Under the pieces are notes generated by a model, which saw nothing but the letters and a program-made list of their open reading frames with translations, did no database searches and was not told where the DNA came from. Position numbers and translations under genes: made by a program. From the NCBI RefSeq assembly GCF_000349945.1, contig NC_020548.1, positions 372,001 through 436,000 on the forward strand: a DNA stretch of 64,000 nucleotides, given 5' to 3'. Origin of the DNA: Azoarcus sp. KH32C. Lineage in GTDB: Bacteria > Pseudomonadota > Gammaproteobacteria > Burkholderiales > Rhodocyclaceae. This document shows, in pieces, positions 44,235-53,840 of the stretch; within the stretch, counting starts at the first letter, position 1; each line of letters begins with the position of its first letter.

Positions 44235-45860
44235 TCAGGCGGTCCGGGCGAGAGGACGGAGAATGGCGGCGCCGCTGCGCTTGGGCCCGCGGGCCAGCGC
44301 CATCAGCAGGAAGTGGGCGGCGAAGGCGAGATGGCCGAGCGTCATCAAGGCACCGCCGATCGAGCGACCTTCCAGCCAGGGAAGCGTGACGCGCACCGAC
44401 TCCATGAATGGCTTGCTTGCATCGAGCATCGCAAAGCCCTGCAGCACACCGGCCGTCGTCAACGACACGAAGTAGATCGCAAAGCCGATCGCGACCAGCC
44501 AGAAATGCACGGCGATCAGCGTCGGATACGGCCATTCGCGCGACAGGATGCGCGGCATCGCGAAGTAGATCGCGCCGAACATCACCAGCGTGACGAAACC
44601 GTACAGGCCGAGGTGGGCGTGCGCGACGGTGAAGTGCGTGAAGTGGGTGATCGTGTTGACGCTGCGCAGCGCTTCGAACGAACCCTGGATCGAGCTCAGC
44701 GTGTACATCATCCCGCCCAGCACGATGAAGCGCAGTGTCGGCGAATGCCGCAGGGCGGCGAAATGCCCGCGCATCGTCAGGTGCTGGTTCAGCGAGAACG
44801 CCACCACGGGCACGATCATCATCATGCTCTGCACGATCGACAGCGTGACCATCCATTCCGGCACCGGACCACCGACGAGATGGTGACCGCCGACCTGGCC
44901 GTAGAAGAACGCCAGACACCAGAAACCGATCAGCGACAGGTTGTAGGACTGGATCGGCCGGCCGATGACCTTGGGCAGGAAGTAATAGACGGCGGCGAGC
45001 GAGAGCGGCGTATAGAAGAGCCCCAGCACGTTGTGGCCGAACCACCAGTTCATCGTCGCCTGTTCGACGCCGAAATGCAGGTTGGGCAGTTTCGCGACGA
45101 TGTACAGCACGGGGAACCAGAAGAGCGCCGCCCCCATGTACCAGACCGACACGTAGAGGTGCTCGACCTTGCGCCGGCGCAGCGTGAAGACCAGCGGCAG
45201 GCCGATCATCGCGCCGCCCACCGCGAACAGGACACCGACCTGCCCCGGGATTTCCAGCCACTCCATGCCGTCGTTGATGCCCATGGCGATGCAGCCGATG
45301 CCGATCGCGAGGCCGATGTTCCACAGGATCGCGCCCCACACCGCGAAGCGCGCGCCTTCCAACGTCGTCTTCAGCAGGCGCGGCAGCATCCACAAGGCGA
45401 CGCCAAGCGCCGCCATCGGCGCCCATCCGTAGGCAACCGCGTTCAGGTGGATCGTGCGGATGCGCCCGAAGCTCAGCCAGGCATATTGCGTCAGCCAGTC
45501 GGGCTCATGGAGCTTGATCGAGCTAGTGAGGCCCGCAAGCGACGCCACCAGCAGCCAGAAGACCGCGAAGCCGAGCAGGACGAAGGCCGGGCGTGCGGAC
45601 GAGGCATCCGCCGCGAGGCGCGCCTGCAGTTCCCCGGCGTCCGGTTCGCCGGGCGAAAACACCATTGCCCGCTGAAGCTCCCGTTGCGTCGCGGCCCTCG
45701 CAGCGGGTTCCTCGACCCGGCCGATCTCGCCGGGCGAAAAGATGACCTTGGCCCCGGCCGCATCCGGGTCGAGCAGTCCCTTGCGCAGGGACCAGATGAA
45801 AAAGAACAAACCTGTGACGGCAATGATGAACGACGAAAGCAACAGCAATGGGATGTCCAT
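44235..45860 (-). CDS. ccoN: cbb3-type oxidase subunit I with N-terminal CcoS-like segment
   Basis: A 541-residue protein. Residues 1-50 (IPLLLLSSFIIAVTGLFFFI then WSLRKGLLDPD) look like CcoS, the small maturation protein, followed by a 50-residue polar linker. The rest is CcoN: heme ligand in RIRTIHLNAVAYGW, CuB ligands in WWFGHNVLGLFYTP and QVGGHHLVGGPVP, the YYFLPK region, and the heme ligands in THFTVAHAHLGLYG. It reduces oxygen at high affinity, probably under microoxic conditions. A dyad at 45910-45928 lies 50 bases upstream. Confidence 0.88.
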   Translation of the reverse strand: MDIPLLLLSSFIIAVTGLFFFIWSLRKGLLDPDAAGAKVIFSPGEIGRVEEPAARAATQRELQRAMVFSPGEPDAGELQARLAADASSARPAFVLLGFAVFWLLVASLAGLTSSIKLHEPDWLTQYAWLSFGRIRTIHLNAVAYGWAPMAALGVALWMLPRLLKTTLEGARFAVWGAILWNIGLAIGIGCIAMGINDGMEWLEIPGQVGVLFAVGGAMIGLPLVFTLRRRKVEHLYVSVWYMGAALFWFPVLYIVAKLPNLHFGVEQATMNWWFGHNVLGLFYTPLSLAAVYYFLPKVIGRPIQSYNLSLIGFWCLAFFYGQVGGHHLVGGPVPEWMVTLSIVQSMMMIVPVVAFSLNQHLTMRGHFAALRHSPTLRFIVLGGMMYTLSSIQGSFEALRSVNTITHFTHFTVAHAHLGLYGFVTLVMFGAIYFAMPRILSREWPYPTLIAVHFWLVAIGFAIYFVSLTTAGVLQGFAMLDASKPFMESVRVTLPWLEGRSIGGALMTLGHLAFAAHFLLMALARGPKRSGAAILRPLARTA

Positions 45861-45909
45861 GACGAACAGTCACCTCTGAGGGGAGAATATTTCTGAAAAT
45901 TATTTTTGT

Positions 45910-45928
45910 GCCAATATATGTTATTGGC
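45910..45928. promoter_or_regulatory. Inverted repeat before the oxidase operon
   Basis: GCCAATA and TATTGGC are perfect 7-base arms around TATGT, 50 bases upstream of the ccoN-like ATG in an AT-rich region. Not an FNR box (TTGATnnnnATCAA), so another regulator is expected. Confidence 0.5.
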
Positions 45929-46014
45929 GCTTCCCGTCAAAAGCAACATTTTTGATTCATCTTATGGACAAGCCCCTCGATGATCCAGCAGATCGCCGCC
46001 GCCGCGCACCGCCC

Positions 46015-46773
46015 TTAGTCCACTTGTACCGTCAGTCCGGGGTCGAAGCGGGCGTTCTCGGCCACGCCCTTGAGCACGTAACCACGCGGGTTGGCGAGCA
46101 CCCGCGTCCCACCGACCCGATAGTCGAAGCTGTCGTGGGTGTGGCCGTGTATCCACAGCGCCGCATCGCTGCCCGCGACCAGGGCCTCGAGGTCGGAGAC
46201 GAAGCACGCATTGAGGGGCGACCCGGCGAAGCGTTCGGCGATGCTGCCACGGGCCGGCGCGAAATGGGTCACGACGACGGTGATGCCGTCGAACCGCTCG
46301 GCGAGCCGAGCCTCCAGCCAGGCTGCATGACGCTCGAACAACGCCACACAGTGCGACGGTGTGAAGAGCTCCTTCTGGTCTTCGTCGACCGCGATGCGGC
46401 TGAAGTCGCGGCTGAAGCGCACAGCATCGTCCATCGCCTGTTCGCGCACTTCGCCGGCCAGGCGGAAGTCCGTCCACAGCGTCGCGCCGAGGATGCGGAC
46501 ATCGCCGATGCGCTTTTCTTCGCAGTCGAGCACCGTCACCGCAGTATCGCGAGACAGCTCGCTCAGCAAGCGGTTGGTCGCGGGGACGCTCGAACCGTAA
46601 TACTCGTGGTTGCCCGCCACATAGATCGCCGGTCGCTTCAAGGCAGCAGCCCACTCGATCGCTTCGCGGGGACGGTGGATGTCTCCGGCCAGGATCAACA
46701 GGTCGGCGCCGGTGTCGGGAATCTCGCACGGCGCCAGCCCGAGATGAATGTCCGATACGATCTGCAGTTTCAT
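46015..46773 (-). CDS. Calcineurin-like metallophosphoesterase
   Basis: A 252-residue protein starting MKLQIVSDIHLG with GGGAGCGACAT upstream. The metal-binding motifs are complete: SDIH, ILAGDIH, AGNHEYY, THFAP and HGHTHDSFDY. Likely a phosphodiesterase or phosphatase on an unknown substrate. Divergent from the small gene at 46849. Confidence 0.87.
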   Translation of the reverse strand: MKLQIVSDIHLGLAPCEIPDTGADLLILAGDIHRPREAIEWAAALKRPAIYVAGNHEYYGSSVPATNRLLSELSRDTAVTVLDCEEKRIGDVRILGATLWTDFRLAGEVREQAMDDAVRFSRDFSRIAVDEDQKELFTPSHCVALFERHAAWLEARLAERFDGITVVVTHFAPARGSIAERFAGSPLNACFVSDLEALVAGSDAALWIHGHTHDSFDYRVGGTRVLANPRGYVLKGVAENARFDPGLTVQVD

Positions 46774-46848
46774 ATGTCGCTCCCTCGTGATCCTGCGATT
46801 GGAGTGCATGAGCAAGGAAAAGGTTACAGCCGAAGCGACGGAGGCCAA

Positions 46849-47139
46849 ATGGAGCAATGGTTCGCTGCGAATCTGGGTGACGCGATGCTGGCCGGCGAGG
46901 CGCTTGATCGCGTTTGCGCGCTTTTCGCGGCGCAAGGCCGCAGCGGGACGACGGCGGTGCTGATGCGGCACGAGAACGTCGGACGCCTGCACTGCGAGCT
47001 CGTACTGTACTTTCCGCCCGAGCTCGCCGACCTGGCGGCGGCCGTCGGAGCCCGGCCCTGCGGCAGACCGGCCTTGTCCGGCTTGGGCGTCGCGATCGGC
47101 TCACCACGTCGCCTCGAGGACCTGGCGGCCGAGGAGTGA
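46849..47139 (+). CDS. Small conserved-looking protein of unknown function
   Basis: A 96-residue protein with CGGAGGCC just before ATG 46849. It starts MEQWFAANLGDAMLAGEALD and contains VLMRHENVGRLHCELVLYFP, which suggests an alpha/beta sandwich. Amino-acid composition is natural for a folded protein, unlike the out-of-frame reading. No family recognised. Confidence 0.55.
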   Translation: MEQWFAANLGDAMLAGEALDRVCALFAAQGRSGTTAVLMRHENVGRLHCELVLYFPPELADLAAAVGARPCGRPALSGLGVAIGSPRRLEDLAAEE

Positions 47140-47348
47140 TTTCCTCCCCGAGCCCAAAATCTCTCACCTTCAATTCAAGGTGTCCGAGGACCGCGAGGAT
47201 CTGCAAAACCGCGCCGGCGGTGGGCATTGCGGCCTTCACGGTCTCGGACGGGGCAAGGTGAGTATTTTTGTGGTCAGCCCGCTGGTGCTTTCCGGGCGAG
47301 CAAAGGCGTATACGATACGAGCCCCCTCCCCCCAACAAAGAAAGCCCG

Positions 47349-47996
47349 ATGCAAATCGATCCTTCCCGCCATTCGGCGGCCGATAACTACAAGCTTCTCA
47401 CCAACATCGTCGTCCCTCGGCCCATCGCCTGGGTCACCAGCGTGAACGCGGCCGGTACCGTCAACCTGGCCCCGTTCAGCTTCTTCAACGCCGTCGCCTC
47501 GAACCCTCCCTATGTGATGATCAGCGTCGGCAGCAACGACGCCGGACAACTCAAGGACACGGCGGCCAACATCGAGGCGACGGGCGAATTCGTCGTGAAC
47601 ATGGTCACGGAAGACCTGTTCGCCGCGATGAACATTTCCGCCGCGGATTTCCCCCCCGACCAAAGCGAACTCGCCGCCGCCGGGCTCACGACGGCGCCGT
47701 CCGTCCACCTCCAGGTGCCCAGGGTGGCCGAAGCGCAAGTGAGCCTCGAATGCCGCCTGCACAGCACCATCCCCCTCGGCACCAACAAGGTGTACGTCGG
47801 CGAGGTCGTGATGTTCCACTTGGCCGATCAGCTCGTCGGACCGCGGCTGCATATCGAAGGCTTTGCGCCCCTCGGCCGCCTCGGTTCGCCCTCGGTCTAT
47901 TGCCGCACCACCGATCGCTTCAACGCGCCGCGCATCTCCTATGCGCAATGGCGCGAACAGAACGACCCGGCCGCCGTTCCGGCGGAAAATTCATAA
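47349..47996 (+). CDS. Flavin reductase-like (FMN-binding split barrel) protein
   Basis: A 215-residue protein: NIVVPRPIAWVTSVNAAGTV, NLAPFSFFNAVASNPPYVMI and FVVNMVTEDLFAAMN are typical of the flavin reductase domain that binds FMN in a homodimer. Start ATG 47349 is within a likely ribosome region (AAAGAAAGCCCG). Could supply reduced flavin to a monooxygenase or act in a related role; no monooxygenase is near. Confidence 0.83.
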   Translation: MQIDPSRHSAADNYKLLTNIVVPRPIAWVTSVNAAGTVNLAPFSFFNAVASNPPYVMISVGSNDAGQLKDTAANIEATGEFVVNMVTEDLFAAMNISAADFPPDQSELAAAGLTTAPSVHLQVPRVAEAQVSLECRLHSTIPLGTNKVYVGEVVMFHLADQLVGPRLHIEGFAPLGRLGSPSVYCRTTDRFNAPRISYAQWREQNDPAAVPAENS

Positions 47997-48068
47997 CAAA
48001 AAGATATCCCGGGGGCGCCGCAGCCGCGACGCTCCTCCTCCCCCCAACCGCCGAATCACCCCCTTTGA

Positions 48069-49298
48069 ATGCAGACCCCCAGCTTGCGCCGACTCTTCGG
48101 CGAACCCCGCTTCGTCAAGTTCTGGATTTCCCGCTTCATCGGCACGATTGCCAACCAGATGCTCATGGTGGCCGTCGGATGGCAGATGTACGACCTCACC
48201 GGTAGCGCTTGGGACCTGGGCCTGGTCGGCCTCTTCCAGTTCGTCCCCGCCTTCCTGCTGACGCTCCCGGCAGGCCACGTCGCCGACCGTCTCCGGCGCA
48301 ATCGGATCTTTGCCACCTGCATACTGCTGCAGGCCGCGGTTGCGCTCCTGTTGCTCGCTGCCACGACGCAGGGCTTTGCGAACCGCGAACTGATCCTGGG
48401 CGTCTCGGTCGCCCTGGGCGTCGCCCGCGCCTTCCAGATGCCGGCCCAGCAGGCGCTGATCCCCCTGCTGGTCGGGCCCGAACTCCTCAGCCAGGCCATC
48501 GCGTTGGCCGCGAGCGGCATGCAGACCGCGATCATCGCCGGTCCGGCCCTCGGCGGCGCGCTCTACGTTGCCGGGGCTGCGCACGTGTACGCCGCCAGCA
48601 TGGCACTCCTGATGGTCGCCGGCACGCTGATGGCAGCAGTCCATTACGAGCATCGGCCGGCGGCAGGCGCAATCACGCTGGAGTCGGCCTTCGCCGGCGT
48701 CACCTTCCTCTGGCGGAACAGGCCCCTCCTCGGCGCCATCTCGCTCGACCTCTTCGCGGTGCTGCTGGGTGGCGCGACGGCCCTGCTGCCGATATTCGCG
48801 CGGGATATCCTGCACACCGGGCCCGAGGGCCTCGGCCTGCTGCGAGCCGCCCCGGCCGTGGGCGCGCTGGCCATTTCGCTCGTGCTGCTGCGCTGGCCGG
48901 TGCGCCGCCGGTCCGGCTCGCTGCTGCTCGTTTCCGTGGCAGTCTTCGGCCTGGCGACGGTGGTGTTCGGTCTCTCCAGCCACTTCGGCCTCTCGCTGCT
49001 GGCGCTGGCCGTCACGGGTGCGGCGGACAACATCAGCGTCGTCATCCGCCAGTCGCTGGTTCAGCTGGACACCCCCGACGAGATCCGCGGCCGCGTCTCC
49101 GCGGTCAATTCGATCTTCATCGGCGCGTCGAACCAGCTCGGCGAATTCGAGTCCGGCGCCACCGCCGCATGGTTCGGTCCCGTCGCCTCGGTGGTCCTGG
49201 GCGGCGTCGGCACCCTGCTGGTCGCCGCGGCCTGGATACGGCTCTTCCCGGGCCTCGCCCGGCGTGATCATCTGGTACGGGAGCCGGTTCGGGCCTGA
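48069..49298 (+). CDS. MFS transporter (MFS_3/EntS-like)
   Basis: A 409-residue membrane protein with 12 predicted helices. RFIGTIANQMLMVAVGWQMY, LLTLPAGHVADRLRRNRIF (motif A between helices 2 and 3), AFQMPAQQALIPLLVGPEL and PDEIRGRVSAVNSIFIGASN are typical of the MFS_3 exporters. Start ATG 48069. Substrate unknown. Confidence 0.85.
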   Translation: MQTPSLRRLFGEPRFVKFWISRFIGTIANQMLMVAVGWQMYDLTGSAWDLGLVGLFQFVPAFLLTLPAGHVADRLRRNRIFATCILLQAAVALLLLAATTQGFANRELILGVSVALGVARAFQMPAQQALIPLLVGPELLSQAIALAASGMQTAIIAGPALGGALYVAGAAHVYAASMALLMVAGTLMAAVHYEHRPAAGAITLESAFAGVTFLWRNRPLLGAISLDLFAVLLGGATALLPIFARDILHTGPEGLGLLRAAPAVGALAISLVLLRWPVRRRSGSLLLVSVAVFGLATVVFGLSSHFGLSLLALAVTGAADNISVVIRQSLVQLDTPDEIRGRVSAVNSIFIGASNQLGEFESGATAAWFGPVASVVLGGVGTLLVAAAWIRLFPGLARRDHLVREPVRA

Positions 49299-49323
49299 GC
49301 ACGCAAATGAGGGCGCGACACCG

Positions 49324-50367
49324 CTAGGCCGTCGCCGGCAACGACTCCCGATCATGCACGACAACGCGGTTACGCCCCCCGCGCTTGGCCTCGTACAAGG
49401 CGCGGTCCGCAGCATCGACGAGGATGTATGAGGACTCGGTCCGGTGCGGGACGAGGCAGGTGCCGCCGATGCTGACGCTGATGCGGCCGTCAAGGCCGCA
49501 GGCATGCGGCAGTCGCAGGTTCTCGACGTCGTTGCGCACCTTTTCGGCGAGGCGCACCGTGCCTGCGAGGTCGGTGACCGGCAACAGCAACGCAAACTCC
49601 TCGCCGCCGAAACGTGCGGCAAGATCGGTGGCTCGGCCGGCGCACTTTTGCACGACCGCGGCGACCTGCCTGAGCACCTCGTCGCCGGCGAGATGGCCGT
49701 AGGTGTCGTTGTACTGCTTGAAGTGATCGACGTCGATCATCAGCACCGACAGCGGGCATTGGGCGCGGCCCGCGCGCTTCCATTCGGCGTCCAGCATCTC
49801 GTCGAGATAGCGGCGATTGCCGAGGCCGGTGAGCCCGTCGACGCTGGTCAGGCGACTCAGCTCGAAATTCATTTCCATCAGCTGCCGCTGGCTGTCGCGC
49901 AGCGCGCGGTAGGCCTCGTCGCGCTGACGCTGGTTGAGGTACGCCTTCGAGTGATAGCGGATGCGCGCGATCAGCTCGATCCGGTCGGGCAGCTTGACGA
50001 GGTAGTCGTTGGCCCCCGCGACGAAGGCCTCGCCCTTGACTGCCGGGTCCTCCTCGGTCGACAGCACGATGATCGGGATGTCGCGCGTGTCGGCATTGGC
50101 ACGGTACTCGCGCACCAGCGTCAGGCCATCCACGCCGGGCATGACGAGATCCTGGAGGATGACTGTCGGCTTGACCTCGCCGGCCGCGGCGATCGCGCGG
50201 GCCGGGTCCGGGCAGTAATGGAAATCGATGTTCGGGTCCTCGGCGAGCGCGCGCCGCACCGCCTCGCCCACCATCACCTGGTCGTCGACCAGCAACACCA
50301 TGACTGTGTACTCGTCCGCGATGGGCGGGCCCGGAGGATTCGAATGGATCATGTCTCCCTTTCTCAT
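49324..50367 (-). CDS. wspR: WspR-like response regulator diguanylate cyclase
   Basis: A 347-residue protein; ATG 50367 follows AAAGGAG and lies 16 bases after the wspF-like stop. Receiver domain with phospho-Asp in VILQDLVMPGVDGL, then a GGDEF domain with FGGEEFALLL and the inhibitory site RATD five residues before it. It makes c-di-GMP when phosphorylated by the Wsp kinase. Last gene of the cluster, as in Pseudomonas. Confidence 0.92.
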   Translation of the reverse strand: MRKGDMIHSNPPGPPIADEYTVMVLLVDDQVMVGEAVRRALAEDPNIDFHYCPDPARAIAAAGEVKPTVILQDLVMPGVDGLTLVREYRANADTRDIPIIVLSTEEDPAVKGEAFVAGANDYLVKLPDRIELIARIRYHSKAYLNQRQRDEAYRALRDSQRQLMEMNFELSRLTSVDGLTGLGNRRYLDEMLDAEWKRAGRAQCPLSVLMIDVDHFKQYNDTYGHLAGDEVLRQVAAVVQKCAGRATDLAARFGGEEFALLLPVTDLAGTVRLAEKVRNDVENLRLPHACGLDGRISVSIGGTCLVPHRTESSYILVDAADRALYEAKRGGRNRVVVHDRESLPATA

Positions 50368-50383
50368 GGTGCTTCTCCTTTCG

Positions 50384-51430
50384 TCATTCTGTGGGCGGCA
50401 TGGCCACCGTCCTCGCGCCGCCCTGCGGTACCCGGCCGAAGCGCTCGACGAGCCGCCGCGCGATCCGGTCGAGCGCCAGGATCTCGACCGCCGCGCTGAC
50501 GTCTGCGGCTGCTTTCGGCATGCCATAGACGGCGCTCGTCGTCCGGTCCTGGGCGATGGTGTGCCAGCCGCGGTCGCGCAGGGCCTTGAGACCCAGCGCC
50601 CCGTCCCGGCCCATGCCGGTCAGCAGGACACCGATGGTCTCGCCCGGCCAGAAGCGGCAGACACTGTGGAAGAACGCATCGACCGATGGCCGATAGACAC
50701 AGTCGACGGGCTCCCGGGTGTAGCCCAGCCTGTGGGCGGACGTGAATGCCAGGTGGTCGTTGGTCCCGGCGAGCAGGACACGGCCCGGCTGCGGCCGGTC
50801 GCCCTCTTCCGCAACCTGCACCGGCAGCCGCGAATGCTGCCTCAACCATTCGGCCATGCCGACCGCGAACTGGCGGTCGACGTGCTGAACGATGACGACT
50901 GCCGCCGGAAAGTCGCCGGGCAGGGCCGAGAGCAGGGCCGAGAGCGCCGCCGGGCCGCCGGCCGACGCGCCGATCGCGACCAGCCGCTCGATCCCGACGG
51001 ATTGCCGGCGCACCGCGGGCATGGCCACCGGCCGGCCCCCACCGATCAGGCGGCCAATGGCGTCGATCTTGGCCAGCAGCGACGCCGCGCCCGTTCGCGG
51101 ATCGCCTCCGAGCACGGGCGTATCGACGGCATCGAGCGCACCATGCCCCATTGCGTCGAAGACCCGCCAGGTGTTCGCGCCGACGCTCGAGGTCACGATC
51201 AGGATCGCGCACGGCGTCTCGTCCATGATCCGCCGCGTCGCCTCGACCCCGTCCATCCCCGGCATCACGAGATCCATGAGCAGGAGGTCCGGCGTCTCCT
51301 GCTTGCACCGCGCCACGGCCTCGGCGCCGTCAGCCGCGGTCCAGACGACCTGGTGCCCAGAATTTCCGGCCAGCGCCCGGCGCAGCGCCTCGACCGCCAT
51401 CGGGAGGTCGTTCACGATCGCAATCTTCAT
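50384..51430 (-). CDS. wspF: WspF-like CheB methylesterase
   Basis: A 348-residue protein with receiver domain (LLLMDLVMPGMDGVEATRR) and CheB methylesterase domain: Ser in IGASAGGPAALSALL, His in VVIVQHVDRQF, Asp in LLTGMGRDGALGLKAL. It removes methyl groups from the WspA receptor and so lowers signalling; loss of WspF is known to cause c-di-GMP overproduction in Pseudomonas. Confidence 0.92.
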   Translation of the reverse strand: MKIAIVNDLPMAVEALRRALAGNSGHQVVWTAADGAEAVARCKQETPDLLLMDLVMPGMDGVEATRRIMDETPCAILIVTSSVGANTWRVFDAMGHGALDAVDTPVLGGDPRTGAASLLAKIDAIGRLIGGGRPVAMPAVRRQSVGIERLVAIGASAGGPAALSALLSALPGDFPAAVVIVQHVDRQFAVGMAEWLRQHSRLPVQVAEEGDRPQPGRVLLAGTNDHLAFTSAHRLGYTREPVDCVYRPSVDAFFHSVCRFWPGETIGVLLTGMGRDGALGLKALRDRGWHTIAQDRTTSAVYGMPKAAADVSAAVEILALDRIARRLVERFGRVPQGGARTVAMPPTE

Positions 51431-51452
51431 GGCCCGGCCTCCCGAAGGGCCG

Positions 51453-51481
51453 CCCCGAGGGGGGCCGACGCCCCCTCGGGG
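51453..51481. repeat. GC-rich hairpin repeat between wspE and wspF
   Basis: CCCCGAGGGGG and CCCCCTCGGGG form a perfect 11-bp stem with loop GCCGACG, followed by GCGAGCGAAGCGAGCG. Elements of this kind (Gly-rich hairpin plus GCTCGCTTCGCTCGC box) recur between genes in Rhodocyclales and Burkholderiales, from memory. Here it splits the wsp operon and may lower wspF/wspR expression. Confidence 0.6.
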
Positions 51482-51512
51482 GGCAGCGAGCGAAGCGAGC
51501 GTGGGGGTCGTT

Positions 51513-53840
51513 TCATCTTCCCTCTCCGATCAAGTCCGCCACCGCCTGGAGCAGGCCCTCGTCGTGGAAGCTCCCCTTGGCCAGGTAGTAATCGGCCCCG
51601 GCGTCGAGGCCCCGTCGGCGGTCCTCCTCGCGATCCTTGTAGGAGACGACCATCACCGGCAGCGACTTCAGGTGCGGATCCTTGCGGATCAGCGACACGA
51701 GCTCGATGCCGTCGAGGCGTGGCATGTCGATGTCGGTGACGACGAGGTCGAAGTGCCCGCTGCGCACCGTGTTCCAGCCATCCATGCCATCGACCGCGGC
51801 CTCGACTTCGTAGCCCGCCCGGTCGAGGAGCTTGCGCTCGAGTTCGCGGACGGTGAGCGAATCGTCCACCACCAGCACCCGCCGGCGCCGCGTGCGGGCG
51901 CCTTGCGCCTCCTCCGCCAGCCGGCCGACCCGGCCACCGGCGACCAGCTTGTCGAGCGTGCGCAGCAGATCCTCGACATCGACGATCAGCAGCGGCGCGC
52001 CGTCCTCCATCAGCGCCCCGGCGGCAATGCCCTCGACCTTGCCGAGGCGGGGATCGAGGGGCTGCACGACGAGTTCGCGCTCGCCGAGGAAACCGTCCGT
52101 GACGAGCCCGTACGCATGAGCGCCCTCCCCGACGACGACCACGGACAGGGTCTCGTGAAGCGGACCGGTCTCGCCGCCGAAGAGCTGGCGCGCGGCGACA
52201 AGGCCGATGCGGCGCCCGGCGAGGGAAAAATGCTGGCGTCCCTCCAGCTGCTCGACCTGCGCGCTCGAAAGCTTGAGCGTGCAGGCGATATGCGCGAGCG
52301 GAAAGGCGTAGGGTTCGCCGCCGATATCGACGAGCAGCGCACGCACCACGGACAAGGTGAGCGGAAGTTCGAGCTGGAAGCGCGTGCCCTCGCCCACGGT
52401 CGAGTTGAGGCGCAGATGGCCGCGCAACTCGCGGATCGTGTCGCGCACGGCATCGAGACCGACGCCCCGGCCAGAGACGTCGCTCACCTCCTCCTTGAGG
52501 GAGAAGCCGGGCAGGAAAAGGAACTCCAGCAGCTCGGTCTCGCTCAGCTCGGCCGCCATCTCCGCATTGGCCAGGCGGCGTTCGACGACGGTCCGGCGCA
52601 GCCTGTCCTGATCGATGCCGCCGCCGTCATCGGCGACGACGATGTGCAGGCGCCCGGCGCTGTGCCGGGCCGCGAGGCGCACCAGTCCTTCCTCCGGCTT
52701 GCCGGCGGCACGCCGCGCCGCCGCGGGTTCGATGCCATGGTCGACGGCATTGCGCAGCAGATGGCCGAGCGGCGCATCGAGGCGTTCGAGGATCTCGCGA
52801 TCGACCGGGGTCGCGCCGCCCTCGATTTCGAGGCGCACCAATTTTCCCAGCGTCCGGCCGAGATCGCGCACCAGCCGAGGGTAGCCCCGCAACCCGTCGG
52901 CGAAGGGGCGCATGCGGCACGCCAGCGCGGCATCGTAGAGACGATGCGCGAGCTGCGTGCTGCGGCTGTCGGCGAGCTCCATTTCCGCCAGCCGCTCGGT
53001 CAGGAAAGCCTGGCAGACGCCCAGTTGCTCGCGCGCCGCCGCCACCAGGGCGATGCCCGAATCGTCCCGGGCCGTGCCGGCCGCCGCATCGATGAAGCGC
53101 TCATGCAGGCTGTCCAGTGCCTTGCAGGCCTCGCCCTGCAAGCGCTTCAGGCGCAGCAGCGCAGTGGAAAAGGGCGCCAGCGCGCGCGATTCGACCAGCG
53201 ATTCGCTGGCGAGGCCGAGCAGGCGATTGAGGTTGTCGGCACCAACACGCAGCACGCGCGCCGGCGCATCGTGCGCAATCGCGGCGGCGCCCGGCTCCGG
53301 CCTCAGAGCAGCCGGCGGCTCCGGCGGCACGGCGGCGATTTCCGCCCCGCCCGCCTCCGTCGCCTCGGCCTCGACCGACTGGACGACCGCTGTTTCGACC
53401 CTTGCCACCGCGGCATTGGAACGTCCGGCGACCAGGGTACTCAGCGCCGCGACGAGCTCCGTCACCTCGGCCCGCGCGCCCCCGGACCAGACGTCGATTT
53501 CCGCCTCCGGCGTTTGCGTGACGCGCACGATCAGGTCCACGCCGCGCAGGAGGATGTCGATTTCCGGCTGGCCGAGCTGCAGCCCGCCGCGCTGCGCGGC
53601 GACGAAGCAGTCCTCCATCGCATTCGCGACAGCGACGCCGGCATCGAGCTCGACCATCCGCGCCGCCCCTTTCAGCGAGTGCGCGGCACGCATGCAAGCT
53701 TCGAGCGGGGCGGCAGCGACGGCATCGGCGCCGAGCGCGAGCAGGCCGTCGGTCAGCGCCTGGACCTGCATTTCGGCGTCGAGGCGGAAGAGCTCCAGCA
53801 TCGACAGCTGGCTGAGATCGCGCTCGCTCGCGGCACTCAT
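51513..53840 (-). CDS. wspE: WspE-like CheA hybrid histidine kinase
   Basis: A 775-residue kinase: Hpt domain with His in MRAAHSLKGAARMVELD (near 50), CheA ATPase with HLLRNAVDHGIEPAAARR and GRGVGLDAVRDTI, a CheW-like regulatory domain, and a C-terminal receiver with DLVVTDIDMPRLDGIELVS. It autophosphorylates in response to WspA and passes phosphate to WspR and WspF. Overlaps the wspD-like stop (ATGA). Confidence 0.92.
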   Translation of the reverse strand: MSAASERDLSQLSMLELFRLDAEMQVQALTDGLLALGADAVAAAPLEACMRAAHSLKGAARMVELDAGVAVANAMEDCFVAAQRGGLQLGQPEIDILLRGVDLIVRVTQTPEAEIDVWSGGARAEVTELVAALSTLVAGRSNAAVARVETAVVQSVEAEATEAGGAEIAAVPPEPPAALRPEPGAAAIAHDAPARVLRVGADNLNRLLGLASESLVESRALAPFSTALLRLKRLQGEACKALDSLHERFIDAAAGTARDDSGIALVAAAREQLGVCQAFLTERLAEMELADSRSTQLAHRLYDAALACRMRPFADGLRGYPRLVRDLGRTLGKLVRLEIEGGATPVDREILERLDAPLGHLLRNAVDHGIEPAAARRAAGKPEEGLVRLAARHSAGRLHIVVADDGGGIDQDRLRRTVVERRLANAEMAAELSETELLEFLFLPGFSLKEEVSDVSGRGVGLDAVRDTIRELRGHLRLNSTVGEGTRFQLELPLTLSVVRALLVDIGGEPYAFPLAHIACTLKLSSAQVEQLEGRQHFSLAGRRIGLVAARQLFGGETGPLHETLSVVVVGEGAHAYGLVTDGFLGERELVVQPLDPRLGKVEGIAAGALMEDGAPLLIVDVEDLLRTLDKLVAGGRVGRLAEEAQGARTRRRRVLVVDDSLTVRELERKLLDRAGYEVEAAVDGMDGWNTVRSGHFDLVVTDIDMPRLDGIELVSLIRKDPHLKSLPVMVVSYKDREEDRRRGLDAGADYYLAKGSFHDEGLLQAVADLIGEGR

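Noticed and set aside
43869..45896. 675-codon plus-strand frame across ccoN/ccoO
   Set aside because: Antisense to clear oxidase genes; composition rich in Arg, His and Gln as expected of a shadow.
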